From Pseudofabraea citricarpa (lineage: Eukaryota; Ascomycota; Leotiomycetes; Helotiales; Dermateaceae), in NCBI GenBank assembly GCA_029641185.1, contig JAPWGK010000027.1:248001-312000 (forward strand): DNA of 64,000 nt, given 5' to 3'. The translations under genes were made by a program, and so were the position numbers. A model generated the notes under the pieces. The model was not told the origin of the DNA. It worked only from the letters and a program-made list of their open reading frames with translations, and made no database searches. Shown piece after piece: positions 1 through 10,678 of the stretch. Position 1 is the first letter of the stretch. Every line of letters begins with the position of its first letter.

Positions 1-1398
1 CAAGGGTTTCGTCCCGGCTGGGTCCACCCTTTCGACGTCGATATTCAATTTGTGCAACAGGTCAGTATCCGCGGATTCGATGTGCCACGGCTACTAGCCA
101 AGGATTGTCGCCCTGGAATCCTCGGGTTTCCTGCATATTTGTGGGAGGTTGCCTACCACCCAATCGATATGACCCCAGTGAAGTTAGAGTGGCAGCAAGA
201 CTGGGCGAGTATAAATTGTATCATGACCGAGTTCGAACAGCAAAATGGTGAAAGTGATAGGGCCTACCAAATCCGAGAAAATGTAATATCCGAGCGTCAG
301 AAGCAGAAACGCCAAAGCATGAAGGAAGAATTGATTGCTTATGGCTTCATTCGCAACGATTCTTCATTCTGGCATGGCATTGAATATTATGCCGGTACCG
401 CCAAATTTAGTTTGGTTCTGTTTGCGGACCACTTAGAGATGAGTCTGGAGAGTCAGAAAATATTTTCCAAGATCTTCTTTGGCATCCTGCGGTTTTTATT
501 CGACCATGCTAACATTGACCCTCGGACGCAAGGCATAGCCAACAGCATTTGGCAATCCATGCGCGTCGACGTGGTGCAGACAAATCATCCAGAGCTACCA
601 GACACCGTTTGTGAAGATTTGTTCCAGCACCCTACTATTCAACAGACCCCTTTCAAAGCCATCCTCCTGGACAGAACACGTTACGGCCAGTACCATCAAG
701 TCTGGCTATTCGACCGTATCATGAGACACGGAAATCTCTATGTTGGCCATTATATACCAGAGCTTGGCTCATGCCAATCTTCATTATCCTTGGAATCAGG
801 ACCAGAGATGCCCGTGGAGAATGGCAGTTTGTCTGATGAGGAACCCCTTGAGTGGAGCGAGAAGCCTCTCAGCAGCAAATTGAGGAAGGGTTCTATCATG
901 GACCGGCAATTTCTCCGGCTGGTACAGATGCATATATACGCTACCGATAATATAAACAACTACTGTGAGGGCAAGATGGAGTCTGAACAAGAAGCTGGAA
1001 TACATAGTCCGCATTACCAGCCTACGACGGGGGAAATGATAAGCTTCCGTGATCACAGTGCCAGAAAGCTGGTTGGCGACATAGAATCTCATCGTGCAAA
1101 GGAAGCTTTCTCTGTGTTCGATGTTGAAGGTCCCTGCACAATCGCCATACCATACGATGCTGCCTGGGAAAGGATACCTCATCCGAGTTTCAGAGGCATG
1201 AGTGTTTGCTGGGTTATTGAGAGAAAACCCAGACAGTGTGATAGCACTACTACGGAAGCTAGCAGTAGTACCAGCTCGAGGCAACCAATCCCAAGTAAAA
1301 TGTCTTCCAGTTGCTCAATAAGAGTATTAGACAAAGTTAAGGGGGTTTGGCCAATAATGGATTTACCCCCTTTAAATAAGTATAATTTGGAGATATAG
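1..1398 (+). CDS. Uncharacterised fungal protein, 5'-truncated by the window edge
   Basis: The frame is open from the first base, so the true start lies outside the window. Translation before the first possible internal start (GTG at 52) continues seamlessly, and the frame ends at TAG 1396-1398, giving about 465 visible residues. I do not recognise a named domain. The protein looks globular and soluble, with no membrane segment. An acidic patch sits near residues 270-290 of the visible part, and a Ser/Thr-rich low-complexity tail near residues 415-435 precedes the C-terminus. A conserved-looking block with many aromatics (WHGIEYYAG, GQYHQVWLFDRI) suggests a real structured protein. It is followed by a decayed F-box gene on the same strand. 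Function unknown; that it is coding is fairly sure from the long frame. Confidence 0.7.
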   Translation, partial: QGFRPGWVHPFDVDIQFVQQVSIRGFDVPRLLAKDCRPGILGFPAYLWEVAYHPIDMTPVKLEWQQDWASINCIMTEFEQQNGESDRAYQIRENVISERQKQKRQSMKEELIAYGFIRNDSSFWHGIEYYAGTAKFSLVLFADHLEMSLESQKIFSKIFFGILRFLFDHANIDPRTQGIANSIWQSMRVDVVQTNHPELPDTVCEDLFQHPTIQQTPFKAILLDRTRYGQYHQVWLFDRIMRHGNLYVGHYIPELGSCQSSLSLESGPEMPVENGSLSDEEPLEWSEKPLSSKLRKGSIMDRQFLRLVQMHIYATDNINNYCEGKMESEQEAGIHSPHYQPTTGEMISFRDHSARKLVGDIESHRAKEAFSVFDVEGPCTIAIPYDAAWERIPHPSFRGMSVCWVIERKPRQCDSTTTEASSSTSSRQPIPSKMSSSCSIRVLDKVKGVWPIMDLPPLNKYNLEI

Positions 1399-1663
1399 GG
1401 TCCGAAGGAATTATAGTTGGTTAGTCAAATGTGTGCTTTTATAATACATGCCACTTAAAGCGTATCAAGTTATATTTGAAGAAATTGTTCTACTTGTTCC
1501 GTTAACACATCTCGCGAAATCACTTTGAAATTTCAACCTACATGCACGATCCTAAAAGCCCAAAAAAAACTAGATTTTCCTCCTTGAAAGCTCGTTTCAC
1601 CTCTATCAGAATAATCCGCGCACCAAATTTGCGACGGCTTTACAGCCATTAGGCATATTGAGA

Positions 1664-2426
1664 ATGTCGACGCCGAAACTTGAAACCCTAAGAGAATTTC
1701 TCTAGCACATTTGCAGCTACCTCGACCATAAAACGATATCCGACTCTACTCTCGTTAGCAAGCAATTCAAAGCTGCTACCATCTTTCTAAAATTCCGGAG
1801 AATCGGTATCTTTTTATTTGGCCGGAACAAATTCCAGCTCAGACTAGATCGATGGACTCGCACACTATGCATTCGTCCAGATTCAAATATGCACTTCGAC
1901 TTGAGATTGAAGGTTTGATGCTATTGGAGTGTGATACTGGGCTACTCTCAAAAGCAGCAAACTATAGCTGCTGGCGTAAGCGACAAACTTACGGACACTA
2001 CGATATTCTTTCGATATCATTAGAAGAGAGTCTTCTAGTCGGTGGTTAAAATCTTACTCTCTAAAAAAACACCAAGAGAAGATACTGCATGGATGCCACT
2101 GGCCAATTTCAATCGCATGCTGCCTCACTTGGTCAATATGGTCTACTCTTGCGTGCAACAGTTCTCGCTATGCCTCTTCAAAGCATTATATCAATATCAA
2201 TGTGGTTCAGTATTTGGACAAAAATATTGATATTAACAAAGATGCTGCTTTAAGAATGTTAGCGGGTTTGGCACCCAATCTCAAAGATATGCGCTTGATT
2301 AACAAGCCGGAGCGTTATCTTATTGATGACCTCTATGCGGAAGACTGCGAACCATTATTACTCCCAAGAATGAGAATGGACCAAAAACAGCGTTATGGCC
2401 GACTGTTAGAGTTAAACTGGAGTTAG
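1664..2426 (+). pseudogene. Decayed F-box protein gene
   Basis: From ATG 1664 the frame reads as a short start segment, hits TAG at 1703-1705, and continues in the same frame with HICSYLDHKTISDSTLVSK, which resembles the second half of a fungal F-box (ICSYLD...LSLVSKQF). Further fragments follow in shifted frames: 1852-2049, 2042-2230, and 2202-2426 with ALRMLAGLAPNLKDMRL, which is like the leucine-rich part of such proteins. Several frames and at least one stop must be crossed, and I found no intron set that repairs it. F-box proteins recruit substrates to SCF ubiquitin ligases; this copy is probably inactive. An alternative is a heavily spliced real gene in which the first stop lies in an intron. 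Confidence 0.5.
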
Positions 2427-2719
2427 ACCAGATCTGTCGCGATTTTGTGGATAAAGTCGCAATTCTCATTCTTTGTCAATCCTTGTCAATCGGAGTAACG
2501 AAGTGGAAAGTGGGGGAATCTTCAAACTCATTTCGCCCAGATATTGCCGATAAAGATGGCCAGACTGCCAGGTAACTTGCCGGTGGGTCTATAGATAAGA
2601 GAATGGCACAGCATGATAACGGTGTCTCCGCTAGGAGTACAAGTACCTATGTATATGGCTATTTCCCCAGATTGTGAATCTCATTTGCACGAAATCGTTG
2701 ATCGGATTTCTTTGGCAGG

Positions 2720-4550
2720 ATGTCGAAGGAGTACACAACATACCAGACAGAGCCTATAGTGGCATCTACTTCGTCTTATGAGAATGGCAGTTCTTCATTA
2801 TGGAGTCGAGTCAAAAACAAAGCTTCGCTGCAAGTAAGTGACAGTAGAATGGCGCCGGGGACAAAATGGAGCAATAAAGGTAAGAAATAATTGAACCACA
2901 AAGAAATGAGTACTGATTTCTTGGTAGATCTTGACCCCGTTGAACCAGAATTTCAAACCTGGCGGACCTATAACTGTTGGTTGATCAAATTATATAATCT
3001 CTTCGAAAATTCTAACCAACTTTTAGTTGTTATGTATTGGATCTCAGATGCATTCGCCGTTTCGAACTGGAGAATCGGAAGTTCTTTAATCGCAATTGGA
3101 CTATCTTGGAAACTGGCCTTGATAGCAGTGGTCATCGGAAATTTCATCACTGCACTTGTGGTTACTTTCAATGGACTAATCGGTGCGAGACTACACATCC
3201 CTTTCACAATCCAGGCCAGAAGTGCGTATGGGTTCTACTTCGCCTACGTAATCATCATCTTCCGAGTTATTATTTCTGTCTTCTGGTATGGGATCGGAAC
3301 ATATACAGGAGCAGAATGTATTCGTGAGTAGACACGCACCACCTTTACTCAGAGCCACTTTGCTGATACAAATGAGCACAGAATCAATGATATTTGCGAT
3401 CTGGCCACGATTCCGAAATGTACCAAACCAGCTACCTGAGTCGGCAAACATCACAACAAAATTCATGATCTGCTACTTCATCTATTTCCTAATCTGCTTA
3501 CCGTTTCACTACATACCAGCCCATCAAGTTCGATGGTTCTTTACATTCAAAAGCGTGGTAACACCGATTGCTGGATTTGCTCTTGTGGGTTGGATAGTGA
3601 AAGAAACTGGTGGAGGGAATGCTTTGTTCGTTCAGGGCAACGCTGTCCAAGGGTCTGCACTTGGATGGACTATGATGAATGGTATTTATGCCATGGTTGG
3701 TAATTTCGCGACTCTCGGTGTGAATATGTTAGTATCTCACAACAAGACGCGGCAAAGAACCCATCTAACTTTTAGCAGGAATGACTTTGCTCGATACTCG
3801 AAAAAGCCCAATAGTCCTTACGTTCAACTTATTGTCATCCCAATCGTTTTCATAATTATGATGCTTTTCGGAATTATTGGCGCAAATGGCTCTCAAATAT
3901 TGTACGGAGAATTACTCTGGGACCCTTTACTCATTGTCGACAACTGGACATCTAAAGGAGGACGTGCAGCAGCATTTTTCTGCGCTCTGGCTTTTCTTAT
4001 TGCATCAATCGGAGTGAATATCTCGGCCAACTCGATTTCCGTCGCTACCGACTTATCAGCCTTGTTTCCAAAGTACGTCAATATCCGCCGCGGTCAATTT
4101 ATTTGCGCTATCATTGGAGCGTGGGCTATGACACCATGGAATATTCTCGTCTCTGCCGGCTCACTCATTAGTTTCATGAACGGGTACACGATCTGGCTCG
4201 CGCCCATAGCTGGTATCCTCATTGCGGATTACTGGGTTGTCCACAAACAGGTTCTATCCGTACCGGATATGTACCGTCCGGATGGAATATATGCATACAA
4301 CAAGTTCGGAACGAACTGGAGAGCTGCAGTTGCCTTCTTCGTGGGCTTCATTCCACTTCTTCCTGGCTTTGCTCAGTCGGTAAATTCGTCACTCAACGTC
4401 CCACAGGGTGCTATACATTTCTATTACCTTGGATATTTCTATGGCTTCATTGTTGGTGGCGGGCTACATATTCTGTTGAGTCGAGTGTTTCCAGCAAAAG
4501 AAACTATGTTGCATGAGAAGCCAATCCCAATTGAGGGGAGGGATGTGTGA
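2720..4550 (+). CDS. NCS1-family nucleobase/nucleoside permease (Fur/Dal4-like)
   Basis: Exons 2720-2879, 2928-3323, 3382-3727 and 3779-4550 join in frame to 557 residues ending at TGA 4550. The cytosolic N-terminus (about 55 residues) leads into NKDLDPVEPEFQTWRTYNCW, the hallmark entry of NCS1 transporters. About ten to twelve hydrophobic segments follow, including NANGSQ/NSISVATDLSALFP and the NIRRGQ loop typical of the Fur/allantoin-permease branch. NCS1 proteins are proton symporters for uracil, uridine, allantoin, thiamine and similar compounds at the plasma membrane. The substrate cannot be told from sequence. Intron 3 (51 bp) keeps the frame and has no stop; removing it gives VNMNDFARY, matching the family VNxxDFTRY motif, so I treat it as an intron. 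Length fits the family (500-600). Confidence 0.9.
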
Positions 4551-4749
4551 TACCTTGACATATATACGTTGAAAACTATGTAACAGTCCGAAAGTGAGAA
4601 TTTCTCTCTTCAATATACAACTCACCACTAGCAAATAGCGATTAAATATCATAAGAAAATCAGCTTTTTAATAAATGTGTAGATTTCTCATACGTGTTTA
4701 AATATATACAGATGAATGAAAATTTCAAAACCTCTAATTGCATACGCAA

Positions 4750-6633
4750 TCAATATACACCTTCTTCGGGGCAAGACCAATTTTTGGCATCCGTTAAATT
4801 CCCACTACCGCTATAGATAGGAATATTTGGCCAACGGCAATAAGGTCTGGTGAAATCGATTCCCGAAGCCGGTACATCATTGACATACTTTGTCCCCACC
4901 AAAGTAGATGGCGCAACATTATTCTCAACCCAGTCAACAAGAGAATAAAGCAAAGAATATTCTGTTTCGTTGGTAGCAGGAAGTGAGGTTCCCTGGCTTG
5001 TACCGCCAGTCACCCATGCTGTTTCAATTAGTGTCCGTTTTCTCACATTCCAGATTTCAAGTTATGATGAGAGAGTACTCACCACCATCACCACCATTAC
5101 AGTGCTGCATTCCAGGTATCATGAATAGTCTATAGAACTCCTGAACTTCGTTGACTTTCCCCAAGTCTTGGTAGAAGCTAGAGACTTCATCATACCATGT
5201 TGCCGAAGCGAGCGAGGGAATGACGGGGTCTTGAAATCCATGATACTCGAGAACTTTGCCTTTTCGTTCTTGGAATGAACGAATATCGGGATTATATGCA
5301 TTGATGCCTCCAGGATTGATCTCGTCAGCTAATGCAACAGTGGCTGCGTCAATCGTGGAATAATCCCAGTTTGAATCGTTGACAACGGCTTGACGAAAGA
5401 AATCAATGCCTTGAAAATAAAGTTAGTTTCGGCTCTTACCACACGAGATAATAGTCCATAATTACCAAATTGTGGGCGGGCGCCGTTGAATAGAAAGCCG
5501 AACCCGGTTTCAGAACCCGGCGAGAGCCCCTCGTAAATTTTGGTGTTGTTTGCTTCCCACCACGGTTGATATATATGTTTGAGATTACTTATCTGTGGAC
5601 TTGTGAGACAAGCAGACGAATTAACGCCTGTGCGACCACAAGCCAACACTTCCGGACGGAAATTGCAGCTAATAACACATCAGCAGAGATTTTCATAATT
5701 GTCTATGAGAAGACTGTACCGTGTTGGATCGCTAATGAGTTCATCAACGACGCCATCCAGAGCATCGCATTGATCCAAAACAGCCTTGTGAATAGTGGTC
5801 CACATGGCTGCTGGGATAAATGAAGACTTGGTATTCGGGAACTGTTGAAGTGCAACTCTGATATCCCAAGCTGGTAGATGTGTCATCCAATTTGCAGGTG
5901 CACCCACCAGAACGCCATCAAAGTCAAGTGGGTAACGTTGTACTTCGCTCCAGCCTTGACGACCTCCTGTGGAGCAACCTGAATAATACGAGTAACTTTG
6001 CTGGGCACTGTAATAAGTCTCAATCACTTCTTTGGCCGCAATTGTTGATAGATGCAATGCTCGGTGACCGCTAAGTCATCATTAGCGAGGTTTCTTTCTA
6101 CCTCATCTTGAAGACAACTTACAAATCAATCATAGCATTGGTGTCGTTCGTCCAAGTTGCGTCATTTTGAGTTGAATTGTGACCAGTATCAGTGCTCATA
6201 GTAGCAAAACCTTAGAAACTGTGAGTATATCGCTGCAATGGAATCTTCCCAATCACTCACCTTTACGAAGACCGACGACGATGTCGGGGTAATTAATTCC
6301 GCCAGCCCAGCCGCCATTTCCCACAGCCAGGAATCGATGGTTCCATGCTGTGGTTGGTGGCAGCCATATTTCAAACCGAGCAGTCGAACTATCTGAAGTC
6401 TGGACCGTCAGAGCCACGCGACATGCTTCGGGTAAGTTAACCTGCTGGGCATTGTACCCCGTCTCGGCCGAGTCACCCGTGAAATTCGTTCCAGCAATGA
6501 GCGGCAAGGCAAATCGTATGTATGATTGAGTGAGATTTTCAAAGGTCAACGAAGAGCAGGAGGAGTTTAGCAATGGAAGACCAAGTGCAAATTCGCTTGC
6601 CAGCAAAATGAAAAGCGCTCTCACAGGCCACAT
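4750..6633 (-). CDS. Secreted tannase / feruloyl esterase family protein
   Basis: Exons, in coding order: 6633-6261, 6210-6123, 6070-5720, 5668-5466, 5409-5083 and 5018-4750, giving 536 residues. A signal peptide is evident (MWPVRALFILLASEFALG). The nucleophile sits in SGCSTGGRQG (Ser187), the acid in HGFQDPVIP (Asp399) and the base in MQHCNGG (His441). Cys186 and Cys442 directly flank Ser and His, as in the CS-D-HC motif of this family, where they form a disulphide that shapes the active site. These enzymes release ferulic or gallic acid from plant cell walls or tannins outside the cell. The five introns are 50-64 bp. Length matches feruloyl esterase B types (about 520-550). Substrate choice between feruloyl esters and tannins is uncertain. 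Confidence 0.92.
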
Positions 6634-6731
6634 GGTAATGCCGGGTGCTCACTGCTCACAGGAAATGATTGGAACGAAGGATACCAATGAGAGCCAAGGA
6701 ACGCTCCTTCAATATTTGCATGATTGATTGC

Positions 6732-6737
6732 TTTATA
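6732..6737 (-). promoter_or_regulatory. Probable TATA box of the tannase/feruloyl esterase gene
   Basis: TATAAA on the minus strand about 100 bases upstream of the esterase ATG at 6633. Position and sequence fit a core promoter; no functional evidence. Confidence 0.45.
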
Positions 6738-7387
6738 CCTAGTCTAACATTATGCCACAGAGAATAAGGGATGGTGTAAGCGCAATCACTTCATGTTATC
6801 ATCGGAGCTCCGACATTGCTGATATGCTATATCCACAATCCCCCATTCTTCCAACTCAATAAGTGGAGATTAAATTGGCCATAGATCTCCTCAAACTTAA
6901 TTGCGATAGATGAAAATCTGACTTGTATAATTCCTCAAGCCTGCATTGCGTACTGTAGAAATGTGCTATTATTGCAATGGAATTAAGCGACGCTCGCCTG
7001 TCACGCAAGGAAGACTTCTAATGCATAAATTTAGTTATACCTCGCATCATGATCGCTTCTTTTGTTCTGACATAAAGTTCCACGAGAGATTAACTGGAAT
7101 CCTCAACGGTTCTTGTCACTATTCCGAATGGTCACTGAAATTTCTCACACGAATAACATTCTCTACGAGCGACAAAGCCCTGATATCAGTCCATCTAACA
7201 GATTGTAACATCAAACAACTCTCCAAGCAGCCAAGCAGTAGCACAGAAAATCAAAAGCCTGAGGTTGTGCCGTACAATCAACCGAGTTCCCCATCAATCA
7301 GACTCTTGATGAAAAAAGAGATAGGTAAAAAGAAAAGGAAGAAGAATCCCAATAACATCGGTATAGAAAATGGCAGCCCGCTCAAAA
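6738..7387. other. Intergenic; no supported gene
   Basis: This holds the distal promoter of the esterase (minus strand) and the likely 3' untranslated region of the RING gene (minus strand). A 162-codon plus-strand frame lies here, but it lacks an ATG at its start, is Lys/Ser-rich and resembles no family I know. Confidence 0.5.
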
Positions 7388-8809
7388 TCAGTGACGCCAT
7401 GGAGTTCGGCTACAAGAAGTTAGATCAAATTTGATTAAAATAGCAATTGGAAGGACTCACCAAAAGCCGCATGTGTGACTATCGATACTCCACGTTTCAA
7501 AACACTCGATACAGATATTTTGGCCGCAGCCATCCCGACACCAGACAGCCTGATCGGGGTGAGTCAATCCTTCGTAACAGACATAGCAGTCAGCTGGAAG
7601 AGGTCGTCTGGCCACACCAGTTCTTCTTGGTGGTGTTCCTTGGTCTCGTCCTGCTTGTGGTTGAGCTAGACTTCGATCTTGACTGGCAGGCTGAGAGGAA
7701 GTTGTTCCTCGACGTCTTGGTGTATCGGTTCCACTTTGCTCGGACAACTCTATCTCTGCAGGGTCTTCACCGAAATTCTCAGCTAATCGTGCCACTGGAA
7801 TGTGTGGGCTCAGTGCAGCAGAATGGCCAAAGACATGAGGAGCTTGTTCTTGTGAGGTAGGAGGATCAGCGTGTATCTGAGGACTTTCTACACTTATGCT
7901 TGCTGGTCCACTTTCTGGGGTCCTAATACTTGGCGCGTCAATTAATCCGAATCTATCCATGAGGATGGCTATACGCATTCCCGTCACACGCATTTCATCA
8001 TTATCAGGCCTGCTACCGTTTATGTTGTTGTTCTGCATAGCTGTTCTAAAATTCAGCACCGCATTTCTCAACTGGTCGGAAGCATCCTGTGTCAGTTGCG
8101 GCTCGTTCATCCTCGCTTGTCTGGGGATTCGGCCAACTGGGGCAGTCTGGTTTTCATCTGGTGTTTCGTCGTCCGATCTCTGGTCCATTTCGTGTAAAGT
8201 TTGTGCTGTTGAACTGGCTACAGGAGTGTGACTGTGTGCGTGAGCAACATGCTGGGTTCTTCTGGGTCGAGAGCGTTGCTCCTCGCGTATCTGATGTCTA
8301 CCCGAAACAGGTGCGTTTGCTCGTCTTTCATTGACAATCTCAGTGGTTGTGTCACTCTCCCGCGTTCTGGCTACTTGCCTGGCGTGGTTCTCTGCGGGAA
8401 CGTCCGCGGTTCGGGAACTTGCAGTAGGTCGCGGAGAATCGTTGTTGGCATGAGTGCGAGCTGAGTTTGGTCTAGCACGAAGCGCTTGCTCGGTACGAAA
8501 ATCGGCGATGATATCGGACCATCGACTCGTCATGTTGTCAACTTGTGAATAACCTGGCTTTCGATGCCACCGCGGGCATAAAGTTACTTCCGCAAGGTTC
8601 CACAATTCCCTATTCGCGCAAGCAGTGAATGTAGAGGAGGCAGGATCGAGTAATTTCAGTCTCGAAAGAATGTTGCGAGCTTCATCCTTGTCGGCTTTAG
8701 AGATAGCGCTATTTCCACACCTAGAGCCACCTTTTTTGGTTCCCACGCAAGTGAATCCATAGCCCGGATCAACGTTGATCAAGCTCGATGGATCCCAAAG
8801 TGCTGCCAT
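7388..8809 (-). CDS. RING-finger protein with long disordered middle
   Basis: Two exons, 8809-7461 and 7409-7388, encode 456 residues. The frame extends upstream to 8902, but only a TTG is there; the first ATG (8809, good -3 A context) gives MAALWDPSSLINVDPGYGF. Near the N-terminus a CVGTKKGGSRCGN motif resembles the CxGxTKKGxRC motif seen before some fungal T5orf172-type domains. Residues about 110-400 are polar, Arg/Ser/Thr/Gln-rich and likely disordered. The C-terminus has eight cysteines spaced C-x2-C-x12-C-x3-C-x4-C-x2-C-x10-C-x2-C, which fits a RING-type zinc finger and thus a possible E3 ubiquitin ligase. The 51-bp intron splits the codon of the last zinc-binding Cys, so an unspliced reading ends early and loses it. 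Confidence 0.8.
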
Positions 8810-10678
8810 CTTATTGTAGAATGTGACTCCGAAGTCGAGTGTAGGCTGAATATGTGTTGCTGTTGTTGAATGGTGACTGAGCGGATAAAAATCAAATTTC
8901 AAAGGAAGAATTTAAAAGACTTCTCAAGTACTGCCAGAAAGTTCTTATGTTTAGATAGAAAAGACTCGGAAGATCAGACATGGCTAAGCAAGCTCATGGG
9001 TTCCCAAGATGGCTACCGATTATTTTGCCGGCCATCATCAGGCAGATTCTTTGTTTGCAGCTTCTAATTCCAAGGCAGCTACATCTGTCTGTTTTGTTCC
9101 TTTGTATTCTGTTAGGCAACCTGCTCTGCCACGGTCATCGCCGGTACACATATTTTCTGATACACGTAGTAAAGCGGGCAAATCGAATAGGTATTCAGTA
9201 CACCATCAAGGCAAAAATCCAACATACTGGTCTTCTTGGCCTGCGCACTCCCTGATCAAATGGCGAGGTATCCAACAGTTCTTAGCTCAGCCTTGTTTGC
9301 TGGGCAGAATATTTTTTCCGTATCTGGTCCAAATCCATGCAAAATGCTGCACAGCTACCATTGAACAATGCTCAAAGCCACGGGCTATGCAAGTACCTTG
9401 AAACTCTTTGTGTTCCACTAACCGACGACGACCTGTTTGTAGAGGCACAGCAGCCACGTGACCGATGTTCAAGGGTGAGCATGAAGATGGACATCAAAGC
9501 AAAACCTGTTCTATTACTTAGTTATTAGAGTTGGGATTTTGATTCAGCCCTGTTTTCTGTGCACTTTTGGAAGTGATCTAGAAGGCTGATTATCGGAACT
9601 GTTCGCGATAAATCAAGTCAAGGTTGTTCGCTTAACTTTGGGTCTGCGAAATGATCGGCTGTTGAGATAGATACCATTGGTAATTTTTCATAAACCTTAA
9701 GTGTTCCAGTACCGATCAGTGGTACGCCACTTTCCTGTTCTCTGTGTAAAATATGGGAGTTCAAATGTTATTAATAGATTATTAAGAGGCAGTAATAGCA
9801 AATCGCACGAAGCTGATACTTCAAAGTTGACATTGTAGCAGTGTCTCCACCCTGTACAAAGTACCCGCACTTGCCAGTACCTGTAATCAGAGTCTCATTC
9901 AGTACCATTTGATTATTCTTAGATATCCTTTAAGTCTAAATTAACTTATGGCCTCGAAATTATCCCTCCTGATTCAAGATGTACATATTAGTCAAGAGTT
10001 GGGCAGTGCGATCACTTAGTTCAACATAATATATTAAGAATGAAAGTAAACGTAATGCATCAATTCCACCAGGAACATGAATTAGAGGAATTAGATCCTA
10101 TCATGGAGTAGACATTTAGTTTGACCGGGCGGCAGAACTGGGCGACGCTTCTCAACCAGCACTCTCCGATTCGTGTGACAGTTATCTGCTTTTGAGTCCT
10201 GAGGTGACTAAAACACCTCCATTATCATTGCTATTAGCGACAGAGCGAAATCCACTGTTATCGCATGACCGATGATCTTCGCTGTTCCAATCCAGCAACC
10301 TGCATAATATGTGGTCGAACCCGGCCAAGGCATACGTCGCCATACAGAAGTCCACTAACCTAGGTGCAAGGCAGTCTGCAACGACATCCCGAATGCGCAG
10401 CTCCGACCGGACGTAAAGATGGCCTACTGGTCAGGCATTCTGGCTGAGGTAGCACCTTCCGAATGGGACGACGTTTACCAGCGTGTCGGTAACCAATCTC
10501 GTCAATGGCCGTCGCAACAGGGATGGGATATGCACCAACTGCATTCCGCTGTCACCAAGTCGGGATCGAACACACATATCATCGTGGTCTGCCGCAGGAT
10601 GAAGATTTCTTCCTCTCGCTCGTCTCTTTTGCGACATTTTTTATTTTCATTCTTGCAGCTCAGCAGAACTTGCTCGCG
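8810..10678. other. Long intergenic stretch; no supported gene
   Basis: About 1.9 kb of mostly AT-rich sequence between the divergent RING gene and the first methyltransferase. Small overlapping frames at 8980-9528 (up to 130 codons) show no signal or family resemblance. The last 250 bases contain the methyltransferase promoter and several small out-of-frame frames. Confidence 0.5.

Noticed and set aside
6946..7434. 162-codon plus-strand frame
   Set aside because: Starts with TTG, is Lys/Ser-rich, resembles no family and overlaps the 3' region of the RING gene.
8810..8902. 31-residue N-terminal extension of the RING protein
   Set aside because: It begins with TTG, not ATG; the first ATG in frame is at 8809 with a good context.
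10540..10625. Possible tRNA on the minus strand (GTTCGATCCC near 10563-10572)
   Set aside because: The T-stem does not pair and no matching acceptor stem or A box is found at the right distance.
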